Assembly: GCF_017539065.1 (NCBI RefSeq)
Contig: NZ_JAFYHP010000009.1
Coordinates: 1 to 64,000, forward strand
DNA length: 64,000 bases
DNA from: Methanobrevibacter sp.
GTDB taxonomy: Archaea; Methanobacteriota; Methanobacteria; Methanobacteriales; Methanobacteriaceae
Direction: 5' to 3'
Below are positions 1 to 8,936 of this stretch, piece after piece. Within the stretch, counting starts at the first letter, position 1, and every line of letters begins with the position of its first letter. The notes under the pieces are model-generated. The model was not told the DNA's origin. It was given only the letters and a program-made list of their open reading frames with translations, and searched no databases. A program made the translations under genes and the position numbers.

Positions 1-260
1 ATTTTGAAATTTTGAACAATTTTTAGAATTTTATATTTAAAGAGGGTATTTGTTTTTTTATGAACATGTTTCAATATAGCCTAATTATATTTATATATAA
101 TAATGAATAAAAAATATTAATGTTTAATTTATTTTATATTCCAATCGAGGACTATAAGATTTTTTAGATGAACAGAAGAGAAAATATTCAAACTAACATC
201 ATGAAAAATATAGTTCACTGTTGAATATAAAATTTGTATTAAAACTTATGGGTTGAGTAT
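1..260. other. Left-edge non-coding region upstream of the UbiB-like gene
   Basis: AT-rich DNA with no open frame I can support. It contains TATA-like stretches, for example around 85-105, and presumably the promoter of the plus-strand kinase gene that starts at 261. The end of any gene to the left lies outside the window. No RNA gene was recognised. Confidence 0.5.
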
Positions 261-1847
261 ATGGCAAAACAAGATAAAAAAGTTGCAAGACAACGTTTTG
301 ATGAGATTATGGGTGTTGCAAAAAGACACCACTTGGCAAAATTATTAAAAGACAATGAAGATGATGAGGATTTTGAAGTCTCAGATTTAAGATATGCAAT
401 GGAAGAATTGGGTCCAGCATTCATTAAATTAGGTCAATTGTTAGCTACAAGGCCGGATATGGTCGGTAATGAAATAGCTGATGACTTAAAATTGCTTAGG
501 GATAACACCCCAGTAACTCCTTTTGATGAAATAAGACAAGTCATTGAAGGCGAACTCGGACAGCCATTAGAAGAAGTATATTCAGAATTTAATGAAGAGC
601 CGCTCGGGTCAGCATCAATCGGCCAAGTTTATAAAGCAACACTAAAGGAAAACGGCATGGATGTTGCAGTTAAAGTTCAAAAACCTGGAATTCGTGAGGT
701 TATCGAACCTGATGTAGTAGTATTGAATAAAGTGGCCGCAACCGTTGACAAACACATTTCAGGATCAAGGGTATATAACCTGCCTGCAATGGCCAAAGAA
801 TTCGAAAGGTCAATCTTTAAAGAATTGAACTACATGGAAGAAGTAAAAAACATTAATAAAATAACAAATAACTTCAAAGATGTAGAATATATTAAGATAC
901 CTGAAGTTTATCCGGAATATTGTTCTTCCAAACTCATAAATATGGAACTTATTGACGGATATGAATTGCCTGATTTATATGACACTGAAGTTGAAGGCAT
1001 CAACAATGCAGAAATCGCACAATATGGATGCCAATCATATTTAAAACAAGTATTGATTGACGGATTTTTCCACGCAGACCCTCACCCAGGAAACCTATTC
1101 GTAACCCATGACAACAGGCTCTGCTACATTGACTTCGGAATGATGGGAGTAGTCAACGACACATTCCGCTCAAACTTCGCTCAATTAGTCTTGCTTCTGT
1201 TGGATGGAAATTCACACCATTTAATCAATCAATTGCTTTACATGAAACTCATCACTCCAGAACAGAACACTGAAGAGTTCAGGGAAGACGTTGATGACCT
1301 ATTGAACTCCTACATTGGCGTTGACATGGATCAAATGGACGGTATATTCGATGATTTGATGAATGTAATGATTAACCACAATATTGTTCTTCCAAGAGAG
1401 TTTGTAATGATTGGAAGGGGATTAATACTTATTGAAGAAGCTGGAGACAAATTAGACCCACACTTCAATCTCACAGCCGAACTTGAAAAATTCGCTAAAG
1501 ACATGATTAAAACAAAATTCGAACCAGGAAACCTTGTCGGAGGTGGATTTAACTATATCGTGGAAATCGAACATTTATTAAAAGATTTGCCTGACAGACT
1601 TAACAGCACCCTTGATAAGGTTGAAAGAGGCGAACTTGAATTAAATATGAACCATACCGGTTTGGATGATTTGAAAAATCAGTTATCCATATCCCTGATT
1701 GTAGCTGCATTGCTCATAGGTTCATCTATCGCAATCTTGGCAGATAAAGGTCCAAAAGTCTGGGACATTTCTGCAATCGGATTTATAGGATTCGTATTGA
1801 GTGCAGTTATCGGAGTATATCTGATTTATAAATATATGAGGGATTAA
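261..1847 (+). CDS. UbiB/AarF/ABC1-family atypical protein kinase
   Basis: A 528-residue member of the UbiB/ADCK atypical kinase-like family. The family signatures are visible: KLGQ at about residues 56-59, the alanine-rich nucleotide loop GSASIGQ at 116-122 with the VAVKVQ lysine at 138, the catalytic HADPHPGN at 271-278, and DFG at 291-293. Two hydrophobic segments near residues 478-525 form a C-terminal membrane anchor, as in bacterial UbiB. In bacteria the family supports ubiquinone synthesis and has ATPase activity. Methanogens of this kind do not make ubiquinone, so the role here is unknown and may concern isoprenoid lipids. It stands alone, with a secreted protein gene 105 bases downstream. 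Confidence 0.9.
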   Translation: MAKQDKKVARQRFDEIMGVAKRHHLAKLLKDNEDDEDFEVSDLRYAMEELGPAFIKLGQLLATRPDMVGNEIADDLKLLRDNTPVTPFDEIRQVIEGELGQPLEEVYSEFNEEPLGSASIGQVYKATLKENGMDVAVKVQKPGIREVIEPDVVVLNKVAATVDKHISGSRVYNLPAMAKEFERSIFKELNYMEEVKNINKITNNFKDVEYIKIPEVYPEYCSSKLINMELIDGYELPDLYDTEVEGINNAEIAQYGCQSYLKQVLIDGFFHADPHPGNLFVTHDNRLCYIDFGMMGVVNDTFRSNFAQLVLLLLDGNSHHLINQLLYMKLITPEQNTEEFREDVDDLLNSYIGVDMDQMDGIFDDLMNVMINHNIVLPREFVMIGRGLILIEEAGDKLDPHFNLTAELEKFAKDMIKTKFEPGNLVGGGFNYIVEIEHLLKDLPDRLNSTLDKVERGELELNMNHTGLDDLKNQLSISLIVAALLIGSSIAILADKGPKVWDISAIGFIGFVLSAVIGVYLIYKYMRD

Positions 1848-1952
1848 ATATCCCATTTCCAATCTTTTAGGATATTAAAAGAAAACATTTCATGTTATAC
1901 AGAGAATATATATTAGATTTATTATTAATTATTAAAAAACGGAGGAAAAAAA

Positions 1953-3056
1953 ATGAAAATTAATAAAAGTTTATTTTTAGTTTTTATGGTTTTAATTTCA
2001 TTGTGTCTCGTTAGTGCAGTAAGTGCTGTAGATAATGTATCAGATGTAATTGAAGTTTCAGATGCAAATGAAGTTCAAGCTATTGATAATGTTGATGAAA
2101 ATATTGCTGTTGAAAATGATGCTGTCTTAGAAAGTGCTGTTGTTGAAAATGATGCTGTCTTAGAAAATGCTGGTGAGGCAGATGAGCCAACTTTGTCTGT
2201 TGATAACAGTGCTGCAGATTCTAGTTTAAGTTCTGGATCTACCTTTGGTGGTAAAGGAGGAAATGGCACTAAGTTTGATTTTTCAAACATTACATTTGAT
2301 TTAGGTAACGGTACCAAAATTGATTTAGGAAGCTTATTGAACGGCACCACTATAAACATTAATGGTACAAGCTTCAATATAACTCAATTATTGAACAGTA
2401 ACATGACCTTTGGTAACGGAACAAGTTTCAATTTAACCCAGATAATGAACATGACTGGTAATGGAACCGGTTCTTTTGACATATCTTCAATTTTAAGTAT
2501 GCTTGGGGGAACAACTTCAAAAATTACTTTTAACGCCACTGATATAACTCAGGTTTATTCTGGAAATACTGTCTTTAAAATAAAAGTTCTTGATGGTGAT
2601 AAACCCGTAGCGCAACAAACTGTCATATTTACAGTAGATAATAAAGATTATGTTGGAAGGACTGATGAAAACGGTGTTGCAACCCTTTCACTGAATTTAG
2701 CAGCGGGGACACATTACGTTTATACTGAATACAATAATGTGATTGGAAAAAATAAAATTGTCATCACAAAAGCAGCTTCCAAAATAACCGCTAATAAGAA
2801 AACTTTCAAATCCAAAACCAAAGTTAAAAAATATGCTATTACCTTAAAAAATAACAAAGGCAAAGCTATTAAAAATGTTAAAGTTACCTTAAAAATAAAA
2901 GGCAAAACTTTCACTGCTAAAACCAATTCTAACGGTAAAGCTATCTTTAAAATTACAAAATTAACTAAAAAAGGTAAACATTCTGCAAAAATCACATTTG
3001 CAGGGAACGGTTATTACAAAGCATCCAGTGCAAGTAAAACAATTACCATTAAATAA
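1953..3056 (+). CDS. Secreted adhesin-like protein with Ig-like C-terminal repeats
   Basis: A 367-residue secreted protein. A signal peptide is clear: MKINK followed by a hydrophobic core ending in SAVSA at about residue 25. The N-terminal part is acidic with a duplicated ENDAVLE segment. The middle is Gly/Asn-rich with repeated NGTSFN-type motifs and many N-x-S/T sequons. The C-terminal 170 residues form two Ig-like beta-sandwich repeats, the last being strongly lysine-rich and closely similar to the end of the 1013-residue protein at 12903-15944. I see no transmembrane anchor and no pseudomurein-binding repeat. A strong GGAGG ribosome site precedes the ATG. Likely a cell-surface adhesin-like protein; its ligand is unknown. 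Confidence 0.85.
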   Translation: MKINKSLFLVFMVLISLCLVSAVSAVDNVSDVIEVSDANEVQAIDNVDENIAVENDAVLESAVVENDAVLENAGEADEPTLSVDNSAADSSLSSGSTFGGKGGNGTKFDFSNITFDLGNGTKIDLGSLLNGTTININGTSFNITQLLNSNMTFGNGTSFNLTQIMNMTGNGTGSFDISSILSMLGGTTSKITFNATDITQVYSGNTVFKIKVLDGDKPVAQQTVIFTVDNKDYVGRTDENGVATLSLNLAAGTHYVYTEYNNVIGKNKIVITKAASKITANKKTFKSKTKVKKYAITLKNNKGKAIKNVKVTLKIKGKTFTAKTNSNGKAIFKITKLTKKGKHSAKITFAGNGYYKASSASKTITIK

Positions 3057-3068
3057 TTAGTTAATTTT

Positions 3069-3106
3069 TGGGAGGATTATAAAACTCCCAACATCTTATT
3101 TTTTTT
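3069..3106 (+). terminator. Stem-loop terminator after the Ig-like protein gene
   Basis: The inverted repeat TGGGAG (3069-3074) / CTCCCA (3085-3090) is followed by a T-rich run ending near 3106. It sits 12 bases after the stop codon of the secreted protein gene. Confidence 0.65.
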
Positions 3107-3229
3107 AGATTATTACTAGCGTATTTTTTGATATCTTGATATCCTTATTCAATTTTTAAAATTCTATTTTTTAAATTATGGATAATATAAATCAAAACAT
3201 TTTTTATATTAAAAATTAAAAATTAAAGT

Positions 3230-4177
3230 ATGAAAGGGATTTTTGAATTCATCGAGAAATATTTTTTTATAGTAATATTGGTGGCAGTGGCTATTTCTTT
3301 AGCTTATCCAAATTCATTTAAATGGGTTTTAAGTGAATATAATGGCATCAACGTTATCAATTTACTTTTAAGCATTGTTCTATTTACAATGGGGACCACA
3401 TTGAAAGTGGATGACTTCATTAATGTGTTCAAAAATCCTAAGGAAATTACAGTTGGAATTTCAGCACAATATGTCATAATGCCCCTTATGGCATTTACTC
3501 TTGCAAGCGCATTTTCTCTTGATACTGCTTTGACAGCTGGACTTATTCTTGTTGGAACCGTTCCTGGAGGAACTGCATCTGATGTCATTACTTTTCTTGC
3601 AAAGGGAGATGTGGCATTGTCCGTTTCTTTGACTGCAGTTTCTACTGTGATTTCACCCATATTAACTCCGATAATCACGTTATTGTTAATAGGAAATCAA
3701 ATTCAATTCAATCCGGTTGACATGTTCATTTCAATTATTGAAATAGTGATTGTCCCAATTATTTTGGGTTTAATCCTGAATTACAAATTCCCTAATTTTT
3801 GTGAAAAATTAAAAGTGTATCTGCCTACAGCATCTTCTATTGTAATTTGTTTAATCGTTGCAGGAGTTATTGGAGCTAATAAACAAGCTATTTTAACTTC
3901 ATCCGGTATAATACTCATTGTCATTGTCCTACAATATTTCCTTGCAATGTTAATTGGATTTGGAATTGGCTACCTTGCAGGAATGGGCAGAAAACAGATA
4001 ATTACAGTAGCTATCGAATTGGCATTTCAAAATTCAGGTTTGTCAACCAGCCTTGCAAAAACCCATTTTCCAAACTTATCTCAGGCAACAGTTCCGGGAG
4101 CGCTTTATTCTGTTTTGCAGAATTTTGCAGGTTCAATTCTTGCCTATGCATTCAGGAAATATCAATCTTCACGGTAA
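3230..4177 (+). CDS. Bile acid:sodium symporter (BASS/SBF) family transporter
   Basis: A 315-residue polytopic membrane protein with about nine to ten hydrophobic helices. The region around residues 90-135 (GLILVGTVPGGTASDVITFLA) has the proline/glycine-rich crossover typical of the SBF/BASS fold, and FQNSGLSTSLA near residue 270 is the second crossover-like motif. Members import organic anions, such as keto acids or pantoate, with sodium. The substrate here cannot be told. A TATA-like box at about 3202-3210 lies roughly 24 bases before the ATG and no ribosome site is visible, so the message is probably leaderless. Confidence 0.88.
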   Translation: MKGIFEFIEKYFFIVILVAVAISLAYPNSFKWVLSEYNGINVINLLLSIVLFTMGTTLKVDDFINVFKNPKEITVGISAQYVIMPLMAFTLASAFSLDTALTAGLILVGTVPGGTASDVITFLAKGDVALSVSLTAVSTVISPILTPIITLLLIGNQIQFNPVDMFISIIEIVIVPIILGLILNYKFPNFCEKLKVYLPTASSIVICLIVAGVIGANKQAILTSSGIILIVIVLQYFLAMLIGFGIGYLAGMGRKQIITVAIELAFQNSGLSTSLAKTHFPNLSQATVPGALYSVLQNFAGSILAYAFRKYQSSR

Positions 4178-4545
4178 GGCTACATATATTCTTCACGTCA
4201 ATGAAAATCAAAATGTTGACAACACTTTTATCAGTTGGCGAAAGAATGCGTTACTTTCCATAGATCTAAAATATATTCCTTAAAAATTAAGCATAATGGA
4301 TTTTGCACGTATACTATACAAAATATTTACTACTTTTTGCTCTCAAATTATAATATAAAACTAAACATAATATAAATTTTTAATCAAACATATCCAACAC
4401 ATTCTGTCAATCTTATCTATTATTGGAAAACATAACCTCTTTTAACATAACGTTGGTTAAGTTATTGAGAAATGTAACTGTAATAACTAGTTATATATAT
4501 TTAAAAAAGTAAACTATTATTAATTAAAATAATTGAGGTTATTAT
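4178..4545. other. Intergenic region with inverted repeats upstream of the CMD-family gene
   Basis: About 370 bases without a supported gene. Near its right end are a near-match to the cysteine-gene operator, ATAAC-GTTG-GTTAA at 4447-4460, and a perfect 12-base palindrome ATAACTAGTTAT at 4483-4494. The palindrome overlaps the TATA-like stretch TTATATATATTTAAA at 4491-4505. The rest is AT-rich with no feature I can name. Confidence 0.5.
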
Positions 4546-4896
4546 ATGAAAGGAGATGTATATTACGGAAAAGGTATAAGAGAGTTAGAAGGGGAATATC
4601 CTGATTTATATGAGTTAGTTTCCGATATCAACAGTACTGTTTGGAATGCTAAAGTATTAGATTATAAAACTCAAAAATTAATTGCTATTGGAATTGCCGC
4701 TTCTCGTGCTGATGCAAGAGCTACCAAAAAACAAATCAGAAGCGCTATTGAAGTATTGGGCATTACAAAAGATGAAATCGTGGATGTTTTAAGAGTAGTT
4801 CTTTTAACTTCAGGTATGCCTGCATTTTCCAAATCACTTCAAATTTTAAATAGTGTTGTTGAAGCTATTGAAGAAGAAAGAGAAGATAAAGCTTAA
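4546..4896 (+). CDS. Carboxymuconolactone decarboxylase (AhpD-like) family protein lacking cysteines
   Basis: A 116-residue all-alpha protein of the CMD/AhpD superfamily. The family pattern is recognisable in KTQKLIAIGIAASRADARAT and the following helix around residues 45-75. AhpD-type members use a CxxC pair plus histidine for peroxidase chemistry, but this protein has no cysteine at all, so it cannot be a thiol peroxidase. A role as a lyase or a non-enzymatic binding protein is open. The start has a GAGGT ribosome site nine bases upstream. Palindromes in its promoter suggest regulation. It converges on the CPBP protease gene. Confidence 0.8.
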   Translation: MKGDVYYGKGIRELEGEYPDLYELVSDINSTVWNAKVLDYKTQKLIAIGIAASRADARATKKQIRSAIEVLGITKDEIVDVLRVVLLTSGMPAFSKSLQILNSVVEAIEEEREDKA

Positions 4897-4900
4897 TTCT

Positions 4901-4926
4901 AAAGAGGACATATACTGCTCCTCTTT
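4901..4926. terminator. Bidirectional stem-loop between convergent genes
   Basis: The inverted repeat AAAGAGGA (4901-4908) / TCCTCTTT (4919-4926) lies between the CMD gene and the convergent CPBP gene, overlapping the end of the latter. It probably ends transcription from both sides. Confidence 0.55.
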
Positions 4927-5854
4927 AACCCATTATCTGATAAATCATTTCACCTATGAAAAATAACATGAATAAGACCATTCCATAATTTAACAGTGCG
5001 GTTCTTATAGGATTTTCCAATGTTATTTCTGTTTTTTTACCATCTAATTTAGCTTTTTTAAATGTAATCAATCCGTAGAAACCTACCGCTATGAAAATGA
5101 ATAATAATGTAATGTAGACCACTAGAATTGTTGCATCAGTTGGATTGAATCCTGATTGAAGGGATGTAGCTGCATTTGCAACCATTATACTCATGACAGA
5201 TCCCATAAAGTTCACGATGGCATGTAAAATAATAGTGTAGGTTATTTTCCCGGTTTTTATGTATACATACGCGAAGAATCCTCCCATCAGGAATGCATAG
5301 AAGAATTGATTCAGATTTCCGTGGAAGAATGCGAATATTAGTGCGGAAAGGACTATGGATACTTTTGCACCGTATCTGATTGTTCTGTCAATCAACATCT
5401 TTCTGAAAATTATTTCTTCACAGATTGGAGCTATGATACTAATGACCAGTAAGTTGAACCATATGTCGGCGCTGTTGATTAATTGCTGGACGGGATTTGA
5501 AATATCGGTTTGAATCGCACCGCTAAGAAGCATTGTTACGGCCAATCCTATAATGTTTCCTATCCACATCAAGGTCAATGTAATTGAAATGTAAATGAAG
5601 AATGTTTTCAAATCAACACCATTTTTTTCTATTTCCACTTTCTTTAACTTCTTCATTAGCCAATAGAAAACTGGAAATGGAATTACGTAATTACAAAATG
5701 ATGCCAATCCGCTTAATATATTTATGTCAGCCACATATTCCGGATGAGTTGCATTTAATATATTGATAAGGATTATTTGACATATTAATGCAATCGCTCC
5801 AAGTATCAAGTAATTGGTCCCTATTTTTGAGAAAAACTTTTTGTGTATGTTCAA
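4925..5854 (-). CDS. CPBP-family intramembrane metalloprotease (CAAX protease-like)
   Basis: A 309-residue membrane protein with about eight hydrophobic helices. The CPBP (Abi/Rce1) motifs are present: EEIIFR at residues 146-151, a histidine in FAFFHGN at about 178, and HAIVN at 211-215. These residues form the glutamate/histidine active site in Rce1-type proteases. Family members cleave prenylated proteins in eukaryotes and have bacteriocin-immunity or maturation roles in bacteria; the archaeal substrate is unknown. It is a single gene, convergent with the CMD gene and divergent from the ABC permease gene. Confidence 0.87.
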   Translation of the reverse strand: MNIHKKFFSKIGTNYLILGAIALICQIILINILNATHPEYVADINILSGLASFCNYVIPFPVFYWLMKKLKKVEIEKNGVDLKTFFIYISITLTLMWIGNIIGLAVTMLLSGAIQTDISNPVQQLINSADIWFNLLVISIIAPICEEIIFRKMLIDRTIRYGAKVSIVLSALIFAFFHGNLNQFFYAFLMGGFFAYVYIKTGKITYTIILHAIVNFMGSVMSIMVANAATSLQSGFNPTDATILVVYITLLFIFIAVGFYGLITFKKAKLDGKKTEITLENPIRTALLNYGMVLFMLFFIGEMIYQIMG

Positions 5855-6006
5855 TTTTTCACCGGTATCATCTTTCTTTACATTTTTAATTTATTCTTAT
5901 TAAAATATATATGTTAATATTTAGGATGGCCAAAATTTTTTTTAAAGTTTTTATATTATTAAAACCTAATTAATTATATATAAAAAAATTTTTATTAAGT
6001 GATGTA

Positions 6007-6756
6007 ATGTTTGAAAATTATAGAAGTAAGTTTATTCCATTGATTTTACCAGTTTGTATAATTATTTTTTGGTATTTAATCACTGAAGGATTGGGTATTG
6101 TTAATCCATATATCCTGCCTGGGCCGATTACAGTTTGCAATTCTGCTTGGGAGTTAATATTAAATGGTAAGCTTCTTGCAAACACATTAGATACATTATA
6201 TAAAGTATTTGGAGGTTTGATTTTAGCATCTGTTGTAGCAATTCCTTTAGGAATTCTGCTTGGAAGCTATAAAATTTTAGAAGATATTGCTACATTAGTT
6301 ATAAGTATCCTAAGGCCAATTCCTCCTGTTGCATGGATTCCATTTTCTATTTTATGGTTTGGAATCGGTATGGTTCCGGCTGTATTTATTATTTTTATGG
6401 GTTGTGTATTCCCTATTTTAGTTTACACAATTGATGGAGTTAAAAGAACTGATAAAGTTTTAATTGAATCAGCTCAAACATTAGGTGCAAGTGATTGGAA
6501 CGTTTTAAAAAGAGTAATATTGCCGTCTACAATTCCTTATATTGTGTCAGGTTTAAAAGTGGGTATTGGTATTGCTTTAATGTGTACAATTTCAGCCGAA
6601 ATGGTTGGTTCAAGTAGTGGTTTAGGTTATATGATTTTAACAGCAACAAGTTTGTTTGATCCGGGAACCACTGTTGTTGGTATGTTGGATATTGGGTTAA
6701 TTGGTATTATCTTTGATTATATATTTACTAAGGCTCAAGACAAGATATTCTGGTAG
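6007..6756 (+). CDS. ABC transporter permease, NitT/TauT/SsuC type
   Basis: A 249-residue permease with about six hydrophobic helices and the cytoplasmic loop typical of BPD_transp_1 permeases (ESAQTLGASDWNVLKRVILP at about 155-175), which contacts the ATPase. It resembles the SsuC/TauC/ThiX group that imports sulfonates, nitrate or pyrimidine precursors. The ATPase gene follows after 8 bases. No substrate-binding protein gene lies nearby, so the substrate cannot be inferred firmly. The convergent thiD gene makes a thiamine-precursor transporter possible, but that is only a guess. Confidence 0.88.
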   Translation: MFENYRSKFIPLILPVCIIIFWYLITEGLGIVNPYILPGPITVCNSAWELILNGKLLANTLDTLYKVFGGLILASVVAIPLGILLGSYKILEDIATLVISILRPIPPVAWIPFSILWFGIGMVPAVFIIFMGCVFPILVYTIDGVKRTDKVLIESAQTLGASDWNVLKRVILPSTIPYIVSGLKVGIGIALMCTISAEMVGSSSGLGYMILTATSLFDPGTTVVGMLDIGLIGIIFDYIFTKAQDKIFW

Positions 6757-6764
6757 GTGTTAAT

Positions 6765-7517
6765 ATGGCAATTGAAGTGAAAAATATTAATAAATCCTTT
6801 ATAAGTAAAAAAACTGACCAATTATCAGTATTGAAAGACATTAATCTGACTATTGATGATGGGGAGTTAGTTTGTCTTTTGGGTCCGTCAGGATGTGGAA
6901 AGACCACACTTTTAAGGTTGATTGCAGGTCTTGACCAGCCTACCTCCGGGGAAATCATTGCAAATGGGGAAAAGGTTACAAAACCGTCAGGAGACAGAGC
7001 AGTAATTTTCCAGCAATATTCACTATTTCCATGGTTAACAGTTCTTCAGAATGTAACCTTCGGTTTGGAGATGACCAATCAGGGTTCAAAGGAAGAAAAC
7101 ATTGAAACCGCAGAAAGATATCTCACAAGAGTAGGTTTAATTGACTTTAAAGATAGCTATCCTCATGAACTTTCAGGAGGTATGAAGCAAAGGGTCGCAA
7201 TTATTAGATCTTTGCTTAATCATTCACCAATCCTACTTATGGATGAGCCATTTTCTGCATTGGATATGCAAAATAGACACAAGCTTCAAGAACAGCTAAT
7301 TGGAGTTTGGAAAAGATTTGAAAATACAATTGTTTTTGTAACTCACGATGTCGATGAAGCAGTTTATCTGGCAGACAAGATTGTTATAATGGGGAAAAAT
7401 CCTGGAAGGATAGATCAAATCATCGAAGTAGACATCGAAAGACCAAGAAAAAGAGATTCCAAAGAGTTCATTGCACTTCAGGAATCTATTGTCGATAAGT
7501 TAGATATGGGTGAATAG
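6765..7517 (+). CDS. ABC transporter ATP-binding protein, NitT/TauT/SsuB type
   Basis: A 250-residue ABC ATPase with Walker A GPSGCGKT at 40-47, Q-loop FQQYSLFPW near 82-90, signature LSGGM at 136-140, Walker B LLMDEP at 157-162 and the H-loop THD near 188. It energises the permease encoded just upstream, and the two form a two-gene operon. The gene ends at 7517, directly abutting the stop of the convergent thiD gene with no spacer, so no separate terminator fits between them. Confidence 0.92.
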   Translation: MAIEVKNINKSFISKKTDQLSVLKDINLTIDDGELVCLLGPSGCGKTTLLRLIAGLDQPTSGEIIANGEKVTKPSGDRAVIFQQYSLFPWLTVLQNVTFGLEMTNQGSKEENIETAERYLTRVGLIDFKDSYPHELSGGMKQRVAIIRSLLNHSPILLMDEPFSALDMQNRHKLQEQLIGVWKRFENTIVFVTHDVDEAVYLADKIVIMGKNPGRIDQIIEVDIERPRKRDSKEFIALQESIVDKLDMGE

Positions 7518-8252
7518 TTATATTTTAGCTATTAATGTCCCATAATTTCCATTTTTTATTCCTTCATATACATAATCTAAGGATTTTAGGATTGAAGTGC
7601 TTAAATCATTGCTTTTTGCAAGATATGCAGTAATTGCTGCAGATAAATTACAGCCTGTGCCATGAAGATTATCTGTTTTGATTAATTCTTGTTTGACGAT
7701 AGAAATTTCGCCATCAATGTTAATGGTATTTATTCCATCCAAATGGCCGCCAGTAATAATGTTATTGCATTTAATCAATTCGGATGCTTTGATTGCATCT
7801 TCTTTATTTGTAATCTTTAAATCAGTTAATTTTTCAGCCTCAGAGATGTTTGGTGTTGTCAAAACCGCCTGCGGAAGCAAATATTTATTCATTGCTTTTG
7901 CCAAGTCTTCTTTGGTTAAGTCACCACCGGAAGTTGCAACCATAACCGGGTCAACCACAGCTTTTAGATTGTACTCATTAACTTTTTTAGCCACTAATTT
8001 AATAATTTCCGGTGAATAAAGCATTCCTGTTTTAATAAATTCAACTTCATAGGCATCCAAAACACTATCAATCTGTTCTTCAATGTATTTCGGTGAAACC
8101 GGGGATGTTGAAAAGAATCTATATGGATTTTGAGCGGTTAATGCGGTGACAATTCCTGTTCCATAAACTCCGATGGCTTGAAATGTTTTTAAATCAGCAA
8201 AAACGCCTGCGCCGCCTGATGGATCAACACCTGCAATTGACATTACAATCAT
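7518..8252 (-). CDS. thiD: Hydroxymethylpyrimidine / phosphomethylpyrimidine kinase ThiD
   Basis: A 244-residue ribokinase-fold kinase that phosphorylates HMP and HMP-phosphate to HMP-diphosphate in thiamine synthesis. The N-terminal GVDPSGGAGVFADLKTF and the C-terminal anion-hole motif LHGTGCNLSAAI, whose aspartate-type base region is intact, are diagnostic. Length is slightly under the usual 250-270. The ATG directly follows the cofC stop codon, so it is translated as the last gene of a proS-cofC-thiD operon. Some archaeal ThiD proteins are fused to ThiN; this one is not. Confidence 0.93.
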   Translation of the reverse strand: MIVMSIAGVDPSGGAGVFADLKTFQAIGVYGTGIVTALTAQNPYRFFSTSPVSPKYIEEQIDSVLDAYEVEFIKTGMLYSPEIIKLVAKKVNEYNLKAVVDPVMVATSGGDLTKEDLAKAMNKYLLPQAVLTTPNISEAEKLTDLKITNKEDAIKASELIKCNNIITGGHLDGINTINIDGEISIVKQELIKTDNLHGTGCNLSAAITAYLAKSNDLSTSILKSLDYVYEGIKNGNYGTLIAKI

Positions 8253-8927
8253 CTAATCATCTCTTGTAACTTTCAAGCGTTCGCTTCCACGGAAAGACTC
8301 AACATTCACTTTCAATTCCTTTAAATATTGTCTTGTGTGAGTTTTTTCGCCGTGAATCATGATTTCACCTAAATCTTCTGTAGTGTTGACATCTAATGCC
8401 ATGAAAAATGAATCATGAACTTGAGGATTTAATTTTTTCTTCTCGGCAACCTGGACATGTTCTTTATAGCTGAATCCTTCAAATCTTGTGCGGATGGCCA
8501 TAGGCTTCATGATAATCATATTGGTTCCGCCGCCTTTTGATGGAACGATAATGAAATCTAGGTTTTTGGATGCGTCAATTAACATTTGAACATTGGTTTT
8601 ACCGATTAGGGGAATGTCACTGGGAACAATTATTATTTTTTTGGTTTTCCCTTTGCAGAGTTTCATTGCTTGGGTTAAAGCCTTATTCAAATTTGAATTT
8701 TCATTTTCCAAAATTGTATTCACGTTTAGACTTTCAGCATAACTCAATACTTCCTTGTCACGGCTGATAATGAATATCTTATCCACATATTTTTTTAAGG
8801 TATCGGTTACATCCTGAAGCATTACCTTTAGGAGATTTTCCCGCTCTTCCTCTGTGAGAAATGGAGAAAGTCTAGTTTTAGCATTCTTGAATGTAGTAAC
8901 AGGAATTATTGCATAAATATTATCCAT
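8253..8927 (-). CDS. cofC: 2-phospho-L-lactate guanylyltransferase CofC
   Basis: A 224-residue nucleotidyltransferase of the CofC family, which activates 2-phospholactate (or a related acid) with GTP to build the side chain of coenzyme F420, the hydride carrier of methanogenesis. The N-terminal AIIPVTTFKNAKTRLSP is the guanylate-binding region and VPSDIPLIG near residue 103 is the metal-binding DxP segment. It sits between proS (9-base gap upstream) and thiD (immediately adjacent) in a minus-strand operon. Confidence 0.92.
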   Translation of the reverse strand: MDNIYAIIPVTTFKNAKTRLSPFLTEEERENLLKVMLQDVTDTLKKYVDKIFIISRDKEVLSYAESLNVNTILENENSNLNKALTQAMKLCKGKTKKIIIVPSDIPLIGKTNVQMLIDASKNLDFIIVPSKGGGTNMIIMKPMAIRTRFEGFSYKEHVQVAEKKKLNPQVHDSFFMALDVNTTEDLGEIMIHGEKTHTRQYLKELKVNVESFRGSERLKVTRDD

Positions 8928-8936
8928 TTAAATCAC

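Noticed and set aside
2100..2175. Direct repeat in the N-terminal part of the secreted protein
   Set aside because: A short duplicated coding segment (ENDAVLE) in a surface protein is ordinary low-complexity expansion, not a CRISPR or mobile repeat.
4053..4283. Open frame overlapping the end of the BASS transporter gene on the same strand
   Set aside because: It is a different frame inside the transporter gene with no ribosome site, and runs into non-coding DNA.
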